Shown here: positions 46,486 through 57,052 of the stretch, piece by piece
Layout: every line of letters begins with the position of its first letter
How positions within the stretch are numbered: the first letter of the stretch is position 1
Assembly (NCBI GenBank): GCA_009809945.1
Contig: WTPW01003022.1
Coordinates: 230,188 to 294,187 of the forward strand
Direction of reading: 5' to 3'
Origin: Gigaspora margarita
Lineage: Eukaryota > Glomeromycota > Glomeromycetes > Diversisporales > Gigasporaceae
DNA length: 64,000 nt
Position numbers and translations under genes: made by a program
Notes under the pieces: generated by a model
Seen by the model: the letters and a program-made list of their open reading frames with translations, nothing else
What the model was told of the DNA's origin: nothing
The model's database searches: none

Positions 46486-46741
46486 ATAGAGTAACCAACT
46501 TCAAGTTCCAAAAGAATTTACTAATAATAAAGAAAATAATAACTCCAAAAAAAATGTTAATAGTAAGTTGTCAACAAAAATATAAATCTTCCAAATATAA
46601 AGATGAGTTAAAATCAAAAAAAAATAAATCTTCAAGTAAGTAGTAAGAGAAAAACAAAATAGTTAATAAGACAACAAAAATAAAATTTTTTTCAAATTTC
46701 TGTCAAAAGTAATAATAATAATTCTGTTTTAAATAAGTTTT

Positions 46742-46757
46742 CCGCCAGAAGGCACCA
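46742..46757 (-). other. Primer-binding site of the gypsy element
   Basis: On the minus strand TGGTGCCTTCTGGCGG lies two bases inside the 5' LTR. It is complementary to a tRNA 3' end reading CCGCCAGAAGGCACCA, including the CCA. I cannot name the tRNA. Confidence 0.85.
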
Positions 46758-46759
46758 AA

Positions 46760-47577
46760 TGTTACAGTACTGGATGCCTTCTTTAAATCCAGTAAAGTAA
46801 CAATCACACAGCTCTTGAGATTCCTTTCTGTAGGCGTGAAGTAGTGTGCAAGAGGAAAGTATAGTTTTCTTTATGTCTGTAGGAACACTATACACTTCTC
46901 TAAGGCAGTTCGATATAAATTAACAATAGATAGTGGATAGTTTATTAATTGATAAAAGGGCTATTCCAAGGTGTCTGTTCCTTAGAAATCCCAAGAGTTT
47001 ATTAATAATAATGAGGAGGAGATAAGAGATATAAGATAATATAAAATACAATGTCTGGAACTATCAAAAACTAAGAGAAATATAGAGAGTTTATATAGTT
47101 ATTGAGCTACCATATTTACACGAAATAACGCACATGGGTGTTATTTCGAAAATTGGATTTCCTTAAAATAGCATAATTGGTTTCGAAATAACGCCCATGT
47201 GCATCCCGAAATAACGCACACCCCACATACTAGTGCTTTAATAAGCATTTAGAGGTGGGTCGAAATTAGAATTTTACCCTGAAATAACGCCCATGCATGT
47301 ACTCGAAATAACGCGCATCTTCTCGAAATAACGCGCAGGTGTGCATTATTTCGCGTAAATACGGTAAGCATCACTATGCGTCATTATGCATCATTATGCA
47401 TCGCTATGTGTCACTTTGCATTGCTATGCATCACTATGCATCACTATGTATTACTATGCGTCATTGCGCATCATTTTGCATATTATAATTACTAAATACA
47501 GTTATTACAAATTTTACTTATTAATTTCTAATTTTTTAACTAATTTCTACCAAAATTATTAAAGCTATTCTATAATA
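46760..47577 (-). repeat. Gypsy 5' LTR carrying a MITE
   Basis: Partner of 34618-35178. Without the 259-bp insertion at 47108-47366 it is 559 bp, nearly the same as the other LTR (561 bp). The minisatellite of ATGCATCACTA variants lies at about 47367-47480. Confidence 0.9.
47108..47366. mobile_element. MITE with CGAAATAACGC words in the 5' LTR
   Basis: It is absent from the other LTR, which reads straight across. It starts TACCATATTTACACGAAATA and ends with the complement of TACCGTATTTACGCGAAATA. CGAAATAACGC-type words occur about eight times inside. Superfamily unknown; the target duplication is unclear because the sites differ by two bases. Confidence 0.8.
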
Positions 47578-48430
47578 TACAATGCTTAATCATAATATCT
47601 CAGTATTAAAAATATTTGGGATACACAACTAAATCAGTAATAATTCATATTACCAACTTCCAACTCTGATTTAATAATACAGGCTTAATGGGTACTAGTA
47701 TACATATTAGATTACAACAATTACAAAACAATCTCTGGTCTAATACTAATATCTTACAACATCCCAATCCACAAATTGATAGAAAAAACAACTATACTTT
47801 TACTTTTAAGAATTACAATAACAACTCCTATATCTATTATTTGTCCACATACACTCCAATACTCATATATACTACTAGAACATATTTTACAATCATACAA
47901 ACATTATCTTAATTTTAAAAAACAATTGGGAGTTAACCAAATTATGTATCTAAAATAACTTACTTTCTATGACAAATCTACACTCCTAGATTGGACATGC
48001 ATTTCTTCTCAACTAAACCAAATACCAAAGGTTGCAAACCAAAATGGTTTAAAACACTTGAAAATACCCTATTACCTAATTTAAATATCTGAAAAATTTT
48101 AACTCAACTCTAGTTATCTGAAGTTAACTGACTATCATTTACCACAGGACATTACAATTCTAAATCCAAGCCCTGGCTTATAATACTTGCAAATAATAGT
48201 ATTATTATTGGCAAAACTTGAAAATATAATTCTAATATTGACAATATCTCAATTATACACTGGATAGAGATTTTGATTCTACATATACAGATTTATATCC
48301 ATACCCCTTTATTGCTTGCTTTCTATGTCAGTGATGCCCTCTCAATTCCTATAGAATTCAAAATTGTTGTATATTAGAAATACCAGCAAATCTTTCAATT
48401 AAATTTCTTGGCAGAAAAAATTACAAACAA
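47578..48430 (+). pseudogene. LINE A ORF2: C-terminal connection
   Basis: LINE A resumes after the gypsy element. FNNTGLMGTSIHIRLQQLQ corresponds to LNSCKTVGILAELRIKQGA of LINE B, and KGCKPKWFKTLENTLLPN to KGKVPHWFSGLEEVVL. Near 48310 IACFLCQ may match the RCRRCQ cluster. No RNase H domain follows, so the copy is truncated, or its end lies in undetected drift. Stops are frequent. Confidence 0.65.
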
Positions 48431-48610
48431 TCTACAAATAGATTAAACTAGCTTTAAGCCTGTGCATAATGCACAGAAACAAGTTTATAAAATTTTTAAA
48501 TATTAATTTTAAAATAAAAATATATAATAAAACTTTTTATAATTAGTATATAAGTATTAGGATAATAGTATGCTTTTTTTGTTTTGGTTTTTTGAATAAT
48601 ATTAAATAAA
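48431..48610. other. AT-rich junction
   Basis: Transition from LINE A to the TTGGTTCAAATAAACC minisatellite. Nothing recognised. Confidence 0.3.
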
Positions 48611-48815
48611 CCTGTAATTGGTTCAAATAAACCCAGGTTTGGTTTAAATAAGCCTGCCCTTGGTTCAAATAAACCCTTACTTGGTTCAAATAAACTTATT
48701 TTTGGTTTAAATACCCCTATTTTTGGTTCAAATTAAGATTTGGATCAAATAAATGCAATTTTGGTTCAAATAGACCTGATTTGGTTCAAATAAACCTGAC
48801 CTGGGTTCAAAAATA
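48611..48815. repeat. TTGGTTCAAATAAACC minisatellite
   Basis: About ten imperfect units of 18-24 bp with core TTGGTTCAAATAAACC and variable CCTGNCC spacers. Confidence 0.8.
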
Positions 48816-49369
48816 ATAAATTACCAAAATAGTATTTGTGTAATATTATACAACATTAGTAGTATATAACCAAAAAATATTTTTATAAAAATAGTACAAT
48901 GAACTTTTGTATAATCTATATGCATATTTATATTAAACAAATCATATTGCCCAATTATATAGCAGTAGGGCCTTTTTGGGAGTTTTGGCATAGCTCTAGT
49001 CATTTTGTATTCATAAGCCTCAAAAACTCCAAATAGTATATCTTTTTTTTTTGTACATCTAGAACATGATTAATAACCCAAATTCATATCAAAAAGAATA
49101 ATATTTTTTAATATTAATTATTTAATATATATTAAAACTCAAAAAGCTCAACAAGTATATTATCTAGAATACAACCTTTTGCTCAAATTCATATCAAAAA
49201 GGATAGCAAATATTTATCTATTTTGCTTGCTATTAAAAAAAAAATTATAGTGAAGATAATAAATAAAATAAATATCGATCTTGATTTTTTCTAGCTTAGC
49301 AAGCATAAATTGCATACCAATATTATTTGTTATAGCAGAATTTATTCTAAAGATGATTTTTTGCTACTT
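48816..49369. other. AT-rich non-coding stretch
   Basis: CATATCAAAAAG-type duplicated phrases occur near 49087 and 49189. No gene found. Confidence 0.35.
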
Positions 49370-49520
49370 TTCTGGCACAAAAAATGTGATCCATATATAC
49401 CAAAAGAGTAACAAAAAATATATACATATATATCAAAGGATAACAAAAAATATAACTATATATACCAAAGGGTAACAAAATTTCAATAAGGGTCACAAAT
49501 TTTCGTTATATATACTAAAG
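49370..49520. repeat. ATATACCAAAGGGTAACAAAA repeat
   Basis: Five or so imperfect copies of a 35-45-bp unit with core TATACCAAAGGGTAACAAAA. Confidence 0.65.
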
Positions 49521-49639
49521 GGTAGCAAAATTTGGGCTAGGTTTGGATCTACCTAGAATCTATTTTTGAAGTCCTAACTTGTAATCTATTATAGTACTGC
49601 ACTACATAGTACTTTTTGATATATAGAAATAATTAATTG

Positions 49640-49780
49640 ATGATCTAAATAAGATCAGCACTATTACCATATTGGGGCAATAGTAAATTTTGGGGATAAG
49701 TACAATATAAACTTTATTATATGCTGGAATCTGATGTTAGTCCAATAAAAATTATTTTTTTATTAAGTGAATTGACTTTT
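49640..49780. repeat. Direct copy of the 51523 arm
   Basis: GATCAGCACTATT, GGGGCAATAGTAAATTTTGG and GAATCTGATGTTAGTCCAAT recur at 51523-51640 in the same orientation and at 51905-52008 inverted. Together 49672-52008 may be one inverted-repeat element that picked up an internal copy. Confidence 0.6.
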
Positions 49781-50612
49781 ATGCATTAAGTAAAGTTGTT
49801 TGGAATATTCTAAAAGTTTTATATAATTTGGATGAACATTTATTAATTAATTTTTTTACTTTACATTAGATAAAAAATAAATTATTTTTTGTTCAAAAAT
49901 AATAAAAAAACAAATTAATAATAGTTTGTCAAAATTCTAGAGTCTGTATAATTTGCCATGTCAAACAGCTTTCTTAATGTGTTAATTGATTTACTTACTG
50001 TAGATTCCCAAAAATAAGCTACCCTTTGTTTTGACCAAAAAAACCAAAAACTTATTTACCCAAAAATAAGCTACTTAGTAAAGTCCAAATTTTATGTAAA
50101 CTAATAATAATCACTTAAGAGTAGAGTACATGCAGATTATTTTTCATATGATCTCAATAGTAAAATTTTTATTTTTTTTTTAACTAGCAATTTTGCCTTT
50201 ATTATATGAAATTGTAGTCATGCTGCATAGTGCTTATTCCTTGGCTACCAATAAGAACTTTTCTTTTTTTCTAATAAAGACTCACTCATGCTACATAAAG
50301 TCCACTAGGTGCAATCTGCCTAGTAGCATTTTCACTCATATGTAGGCCCACAACTCACTGCAAGTATCCACAAATCACTGTTGATTTGCTACTAAACCTT
50401 ATTAATTCTGCTTCTTTTCTTTAAATCCTTCTCACTTTGCTTCCATGGTGGAATAATTCTATCAATCACCAACAAGAAAAACAAATTCAATAAGAAAATA
50501 AAAAGAAGTAAAAAAAAGAAGGAAAGCTACTCAACCTATATGAAAGCCCAAATACAATAAAAAAAAGAGAAACAAGATAAAAAAAACAAAGAAAAATAAT
50601 TAATCTTAATAA
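49781..50612. other. Non-coding stretch
   Basis: No coding signal. Purine-rich AAG tracts near 50470-50590. Confidence 0.35.
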
Positions 50613-50767
50613 GGGCGCTGATATTTATTAGGTAATATTTTGAGGGTGAGGTCAAGCAAAACCTTACCTCTTAATTAATTTTGATTGGCTAAAATTTATA
50701 TATAAACCTTACCTAGGGGGGTAAGCCTCTATAGTAAATGGATATTAGGTAATAAATGTCAGTGCTC
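50613..50767. mobile_element. PIF/Harbinger-like MITE
   Basis: It begins GGGCGCTGATATTTATTAGG and ends with the complement of GAGCACTGACATTTATTACC. TAA flanks both sides (50610-50612 and 50768-50770). A 3-bp TWA target and GGG-type ends are usual for PIF/Harbinger. Length 155 bp, non-coding. Confidence 0.75.
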
Positions 50768-51194
50768 TAATTACAGAACTAATTATCTATACTATAAAAA
50801 TTATATAATACTATGTGGCACCACTACTAAGGTATTATATGTAATAAATCAAAAAACATAAAAATGAAGAAAAAAAAATAACAAAATGCTAATTTAGATC
50901 ACATGAAATTTCTACATCCATCCAAGACACCTCTGATATGTTATTCACTGTTGACACTATAGCTGAATGCTTCACTCGTAATGCTGATTTAAACTAGTTA
51001 AGCATAGCCCTGATTTGGAAGGAGTAAACACTATCAATCTTTTGGAGAGAGTAAACTAAATTGCTCACTTTTTTGAAATTTCAAAAGGTCCAAAGGAGGC
51101 CCAGAAGTTTACTTGCAAGTTATAAAAAAAAGTGTTACTTTTTAGGTACCACTTGAACAAAGAAGAGTCAGTCTTCCCATAAAGTTAAATCCAA

Positions 51195-51390
51195 CACAGG
51201 CAGCTAGTACTTTGTCTTTCTGGTAAGTGATAAACTCTAAACTTGTCAGCAGGTAGTCTATGAACTTTACCTCCAAACGACAGTTGCTATTTTTGCTTGG
51301 TGAGTGATAAACTCTGAGGCTACTAGCAGATACTCAATTAACTGCATCCCTAAATAATAGCTGCTTGCCACTTTTTCTAGTTCTTCACTG
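51195..51390. repeat. Diverged tandem pair
   Basis: GTRAGTGATAAACTCT, CAGCAGRTAGTC-like and CAGTTGCT/AGCTGCTT phrases occur in two consecutive units of about 80-90 bp. Confidence 0.45.
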
Positions 51391-51522
51391 TCTTTAATAT
51401 AACTTTAATTCAGAATTTTTGTATGGTGTTGGTACAAGTGATTATTGGAAAGATTATATTAATAGTAAAATTTTTATTTTTACAATTTTAAAATTTTTTT
51501 AATTACTGATTCAGATAAGATC

Positions 51523-52008
51523 AGCACTATTTTTATATTAGAATTTGGGGCAAAATTACTATGATTTTTATTATATACTAGAATCTAATATCAGTCTAAT
51601 GAAAAGTATTTTTTTATTTAGTTAATAGCTCATATCAACTAATTGAATATTGTAAAGCTCACTGAGACACATCTAATAGTAGTTAGATCATTCAAATCAG
51701 CCAATGTATGCTGAGATATCACTAAAAAATGATTGACTGACTATATAAAATTCTATGTAAACAACTAGAAATTTTATATAGTTAGCCAATTGTTTTTTAG
51801 CGATATTTCAGTTTACACTAGGCCGATTAGAATGATCCAACTACTATTAGATGCGTCTCAGTGCACTCTACAACTTTTAATTAGTTGATATAAGCTATTA
51901 ACTTAATAAAAAAAAAACTTTTTATTGGACCAACATCAGATTCTAGCATATAATAAAAGTTTATATTGTACTTATCCCCAAAATTTACTATTGTCTCTAG
52001 GCTAGTTG
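51523..52008. mobile_element. Fold-back element
   Basis: The two halves are inverted copies around a centre near 51770. TCATATCAACTAATTGAATATT and GAGACACATCTAATAGTAGT on the left are mirrored by ACTACTATTAGATGCGTCTC and AATTAGTTGATATAAGCT on the right. Outer parts match TATATRCTAGAATCTRATRT on both arms. Non-coding. Confidence 0.8.
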
Positions 52009-52284
52009 TACTACCTAACTCTATACTCAGTTATATGGATATCCCTTATTCAATGTCACTCAGCCTGCTAGTGGTGTCTGTTGGATATCAGCTTCTGTTA
52101 GTCTCCTAGTTATTTGTTTCAAGAAGGCCAGCTTGGTACTTCCTTCTATTTGTCTATACAGAAGTTTCAGTCTCCTTCTGTTTCGGGTGTAGAACTGGGC
52201 TGTCCTGAGTTCTTCTGAGATACTTTTCTTTTATTGGGTTATACAATCTGGCATTCTATCATTTTTGATCTGTTCAACCAGAAT

Positions 52285-52400
52285 CCTACCTGAAGTATTC
52301 TTTTACCCATCTGAAATTCTACTGGAAGTATCCATCATCCAGAATTCTACTAGAAGTATCCTTTAAATATCTGGAATTCCACTAGAAGTATCTATTTTAG
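52285..52400. repeat. ATCTGGAATTCTACTAGAAGTATCC minisatellite (about 27 bp)
   Basis: Four imperfect units with core GAATTCTACTAGAAGTAT. The core is itself a partial palindrome. Confidence 0.7.
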
Positions 52401-52566
52401 TTATTTATCATGCACCTGACTATTTTTAGAAATGTGGCTAAATACCAATCATGGCTCTGGCACAGCTCCCTTTTTCATCTTGAAAAACCTTTGTGTGGCT
52501 ACCTAACTTGAACTGGCAACCTTGTAATTGGGGATCTGGAGCATAACCACTTCGCTATCAACCCTC
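52400..52566 (-). mobile_element. tRNA-derived SINE head, minus strand
   Basis: On the minus strand TAGCGAAGTGGTTATGC is an A box and GCCAGTTCAAGTT a B box. The head closely parallels the SINE at 11685-12246 (TAGCATAGTGGTTATG and GCCAGTTCGAATC), but the bodies diverge. The 3' extent is uncertain and may reach about 52020. No target duplication was found. Confidence 0.7.
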
Positions 52567-53048
52567 AGGTTACTTTAGTTTTAATTTAATAACTAATACA
52601 ACTTTAAAAACAATTATACTACAATTGTAGTATTATATATTAATTATCACAAATATGAAATTAGTTTGCATTAGAATTACCTTATTTTTACATTGTTAAT
52701 ATTGAATTAGTTTAGCTTGTATTGGAATAATTATAATTGCAAATAATTGCCAAAAATTCTGTACAGGACAGTTACAGGATGTAGATAAGATTTTCTGGGT
52801 CATGTGGATTCTGACCCTCTGACCCTACTCCAGATGATCATCTATTATTGTGATGATTGTGTACCGGATAATCTAATCTTTTTTTTTATTTATTTTCATT
52901 TTTTTTATTTTTTTTTATTTACAGTACTTTTTTTTTTAGCTCAACATCGTTGGAATTGTTTTTGGAGTCCATTTCGTCATTCATTTTGGAGTCATAGTTA
53001 TTTGTTCTCTTTTTTGTCACTTTCAGTATTTTTTCTTACTTCATCATC
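52567..53048. other. Non-coding T-rich stretch
   Basis: T-runs near 52880-52940 resemble a pyrimidine tract before TTTTAGCTCAACATCG, but no convincing exon follows. Confidence 0.35.
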
Positions 53049-53402
53049 TTAATCTTGCTTTGCTTTTTTCATACTAACCTTTGTTTTAATTTTTGTAGCT
53101 TCATTAGTCCATTCTAGCCCCTTAGAGTAATCCTTTAGAGTTGTCTTTTGAATTGCTATTTTTGGAGTTGTGGTTGTCACAGGTATCATCATAGGTGTTA
53201 TCATTAAGTTCTTTGTTGTTCCGTAGATTGTTGTTCTTGCGGGTTTTTTGTTTGCCATTTTGGTGTGTTCTTTGTTTATTTTTTTACTTAAAAGGATTTG
53301 GTCTTGTACTGCCATTTTTATTTGTAGTATTTCATTTCTCTTTTTTTCTATAGTGTTTTCGTATCTTTGTATCTTCGTATCTTTGCGTCTTCGCATCTTC
53401 AT
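53049..53402 (-). CDS. Hypothetical Lys-rich protein, 117 codons
   Basis: An uninterrupted ORF from ATG 53402 to a stop at 53049. The N-terminal half (MKMRRRKDTKIQRYENTIEK to about residue 45) is highly charged with coiled-coil character. The second half is Thr/Ile/Lys-rich (VTTTTPKIAIQKTTLKDY). No domain recognised. It is the longest clean ORF of the right third, and G/C is slightly higher than in the flanks, but nothing shows that it is expressed. It could be a fragment of a larger decayed gene. Confidence 0.3.
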   Translation of the reverse strand: MKMRRRKDTKIQRYENTIEKKRNEILQIKMAVQDQILLSKKINKEHTKMANKKPARTTIYGTTKNLMITPMMIPVTTTTPKIAIQKTTLKDYSKGLEWTNEATKIKTKVSMKKAKQD

Positions 53403-53720
53403 TTTGTTATTTCGCCTTATATTTAGCTAGATATCATAGCGCTGTAATTGATGTTGTTCATAGGATTTTTAATGAGAGTTAGTATTAAATAAGGGATAGG
53501 GTTAGATAGTCATGTGAGAATAGATAGAGGTTAGATTATAATGTGTGATTAGTATTAAGATTAGTATTAGTATGGGTTTGAGTTTTAGATAGTATAGTTA
53601 AAGTTAGTATTAGTGCATATTTGATATAATGTAAATAAAGAGAATTAAAAATAAAAAATATACAAACCTTCTTGGTCTTCTTGTACTCTCTTCTGAATCG
53701 TTATAATTGAAATTCTTCTA
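53403..53720. other. Non-coding stretch
   Basis: Repeats of TTAGTATTAG-like phrases near 53460-53620. No gene seen. Confidence 0.35.
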
Positions 53721-54520
53721 TGGGTTATAAAATAAAATAATTTAAAGTAATTTAAAATAAAATAAATAATTTAAAATTAAAACAAATTAAAGAAAAAAAT
53801 AAAACCATAATTAAAATTAAAAGAATTTGAAAAAATAATAAGTTAATTAAAAAAAATAATTTAAAATAAATTATAATTAAATTAAAATAAAGTAACTTAA
53901 AAAATAAAATTAAATTATTAAAATAAAAAAAAAAATGAATTAAAAATAAAAAAAATAGAAAAATGAAAAAAATTAAATAATAATTTAAAAAAATAAAAAA
54001 AATTAAATAATAACAATAATAATAATAATTATAATTAATTTAAAAAAATTATTAAAATAAAAAAAAAACCAAATTAAAAAAAAATAAAAATAAAAAAATA
54101 GAAAAACGGAAAAAAACTAAATAATAATTTAAAAAAATAAAAAAAAAACAAATAATAATAATAATAGTAATAATAATTAATTTAAAAAAATTTATTATAA
54201 TAAAAAAAAACTGAATTAAAAAAAAAATAAAATAAAAAAATAGAAAATAAAAAAAAAACTAAATAATAATTTAAAAATAAAAAAACTACAGTCTGACCTC
54301 CCTAAATGCAACCTCCCTAAATGCATATCTAAGTAAAATCTCCCTAAATGCATGACTTTTTTTCGGCCCAACTTAATATGACACTTATAGATTTTTATCA
54401 CTCTAAATGCATAACCTCTCTAAATGCATGTTTTTGAAAATTTTTACTATGGTCCCAACGCTATGCATTTAAAGAGGTCTGACTATAAATAATAATTTAA
54501 AAATAAAAAAAAAAAAAAAA

Positions 54521-54551
<31 letters not shown>

Positions 54552-54560
54552 GACGAATAT
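53720..54560. repeat. A-rich low-complexity tract
   Basis: About 800 bp of almost pure A and T with A strongly favoured on the plus strand and almost no G or C. Interrupted only by the MITE at 54289-54485 and ending in (AAT)n. Confidence 0.9.
54289..54485. mobile_element. pogo/Tigger-like MITE
   Basis: TA lies on each side. Ends are CAGTCTGACCTCCCTAAATG and the complement of TAGTCAGACCTCTTTAAATG, resembling the CAGTNNAACCTCT termini of the pogo/Tigger branch of Tc1/mariner. The word CCCTAAATGCA or CTCTAAATGCA recurs five or six times inside. No ORF. Confidence 0.78.
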
Positions 54561-55535
54561 AAAAATTAAATAAATATTAAATTAATTGGATAGGTTCTTT
54601 TAGGCATCTCAGCATAGTAGAAGTTCATTTTGATTGGTTAAATTAAGGATAAATTTAATTGGTGAAGATTTTTTTTTTATATTGTCGATTGTAATTTTAA
54701 AGTACCTTTAATAAGTAAAGATAGTCATGACATATAAAATTTTTTTGTAATACATAACTACTATGATAATTTAATTTATCGCTTTTTTACTTTAATGCTA
54801 CCGTTTTTTAACAACTGATGCAATAGGATGCAAAAGATTGTGAAACTAAATGAGAAGTGAAAGTTCTGAAAGGTCAAAAGGTATTTTAGCAACCTAAGCA
54901 ATTAGTAAGTGAAAGTTGTCTCAACTTTGTAGTTCTGCTTTGTTTTCTATAAGTAAAAAGTACTACGTATTTGAAACTAATATTTCAAACTCTATCTTTT
55001 TATTATATTTAGGTTATATAAATACATTTTATAGTAGAAGTGTTTAGAAATCTTCGTGTGTTTTTATTTTATTTAGCAAATTGTATTGCAAAACTTATTG
55101 TATTTGTTGAAAATAAATATTGTACTTATTGCGAAATGAAATAATATCATATACATTGTAAAATATGAATAGCTATGAACCATAATCAATGTATCATAAG
55201 ACTATAATACGCACCTTTAGAAAGTATTTTGAAAGTTTCATGAGTAAAAAATTTTATCTGGACATAGCCAATACTTTATCTGGAGAATGATCTACATTTT
55301 TTTCAGAGTATTTTAACAACCAATCAAAATAAACTTTCACTATGCTAGGCATCTCTAGCTAGAGATATATACTTATTTATCTCTGGCCTTTTAACCAATT
55401 AAAATTTAAAAAAGTTACGTGATCTCCATTTTTGTCAATCACTCGATCATGCGATAATGCTGGACAGGTTGGCTACTTTTGTATAACCCAGAATTATCGA
55501 TCTCTTTATAGCAAAGAAAAATAAAAAATTTTAAA
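54561..55535. other. AT-rich non-coding stretch
   Basis: No gene recognised. A phrase near 54600 (GGCATCTCAGCATAGTAGAAG) is partly mirrored near 55339 (CTATGCTAGGCATCTC), suggesting arms of an old TIR element spanning 54600-55360. Confidence 0.35.
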
Positions 55536-55542
55536 TTTTTAA

Positions 55543-56459
55543 TGAAGATAACTCCACAACCACTTGACCAAACTCAACAAAAATTTTTTTATTTGAATTC
55601 TATGTATTCATAGAATTCAAATAAAAAATTTTTCATCAAGTTTGGTCAAGTGATTGTGGAGATATCTTCACTCAAAGTTAGAGAAAAGTCAAAACATCTA
55701 TCAAAATAGAAGCTACACCAAATTTTTTTAAAAAATTTAAGCAAAGATATCTCCAAAACCACTTGACCAAACTCAATGAAAATTTTTATTTGATTCTATA
55801 GATCTATAGAATTCAAATAAAAAAATTTTCATCGAGTTTGGTCAAGTGATTGTGGAGATATCTTCACTCAAATTTTTAAAAAAATTTGACGTAGCTTCTA
55901 TTTTGATAGACATTTTGACTTTTTTCTAATTTGAGTGAAGATATCTCCACAACCACTTGACCAAACTCGACAAAAATTTTTTTATTTGAATTCTATAGAT
56001 TCATAGAATTCAAATAAAAAAATTTTCATCGAGTTTGGTTAAGTGTTGTAGAGTTATCTTCGCTCAAAGTTAGAGAAAAGTCAAAACATCTATCAAAATA
56101 GAAGCTTCACTAATTTTTTTTTAAAATTTAGAGCAAAGATATCTCCACAACTACTTGACCAAACTTGGTGAAAATTTTCTTTATTTAAATTCTATGGATC
56201 CATAGAATTCAAATAAAAAAATTTTCGTAGAGTTTGGTCAAGTGGTTGTGGAGATATCTTCAATCAAATTTTTTAAAAAATTTGGCGTAACTTCTATTTT
56301 GATAGATGTTTTGACTTTTCTCTAATTTGAGTAAAGATAACTCCACAACCACTTGACTAAACTTGACAAAGATTTTTTTATTTGAATTCTATGAATCTAT
56401 AGAATTCAAATAAAAAAATTTTTGTCGAGTTTGGTCAAGTGGTTGTGAAGATATCTTCG
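55543..56459. repeat. Alternating palindrome array, five units
   Basis: A palindrome of about 125 bp (GAAGATATCTCCACAACCAC … ATTTGAATTC/GAATTCAAAT … and its mirror) occurs at 55543-55669, 55744-55865, 55937-56061, 56134-56261 and 56333-56459. The roughly 70-bp spacers alternate in orientation: forward with AGTCAAAACATCTATCAAAA, then reverse complement, then forward, then reverse. Period about 197 bp. Any spacer-to-spacer stretch is therefore also a larger palindrome. Confidence 0.92.
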
Positions 56460-56479
56460 CTCAAATTTTTTAAAAAATA

Positions 56480-57045
56480 TCATCTTCGTATCATTATATA
56501 TTGAAACACGAGATATTTTTAAATATCAATGCTTAGTTACAACGAACTAAATTTAGAGTGTAATAGTGCTAGCCCATTCCTCCTACTTTATTAATTAGCT
56601 TATTATACAATTTACTATTAATATAAATTTTATTTTATTATTAACAAAAAATCTTACAAATTTAAAATTATAGCACAAAAATAAAAAATTTTATCTATCG
56701 TACAACTAACAGATTCAAAATAGCTAATCTAACTCTAACTATCTAACTAATGCTACCTAATTTTAACTCTAATCTGAACTATCTAACAACCTATGGAATC
56801 TCTAATAACGACAACAGCGAAATGGTTTATGGCACAAAACTGATACCAATAACGTGAAAAAGTTAGTTATACAACAATAAATGCTAATGCCAAGTCCAAG
56901 TTTCTATTCACCAATTCTTGCACAAAACAGTTTTCGGAGCCCACCAAGTCCAAGATTATTTCCCAGTACTTGCCGCAAGACAGTTCTGGAACCTACAAAG
57001 TTGAGATTCTATTTCTCCTGTGCTTGCTATAAGACTGTTTCTGAA
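56480..57045. other. Non-coding stretch
   Basis: AT-rich to about 56750, then more mixed sequence with a 66-codon ORF (56881-57081) that runs into the LTR and has no known motif. CAGTTTTCGGAGCCCACC, CAGTTCTGGAACCTAC and CTGTTTCTGAAATCTAC form a loose 60-bp repeat. Confidence 0.35.
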
Positions 57046-57052
57046 ATCTACT

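Larger units (their letters stand above)
34618..47577 (-). mobile_element. Ty3/gypsy LTR retrotransposon, minus strand
   Basis: Two LTRs (34618-35178 and 46760-47577) enclose, on the minus strand, a primer-binding site, gag with a zinc knuckle, protease, a Cys-rich region, RT, RNase H, integrase, a small extra ORF and a polypurine tract. RT before integrase places it in Ty3/gypsy. It interrupts LINE A, which resumes at 47578. Later insertions (35545-35741, 40368-42847, 43546-44024 and 47108-47366) inflate it to 13 kb. Many stops show it is dead. A clean target duplication was not found (TTTAC versus TATAC or TACAA). Confidence 0.9.
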
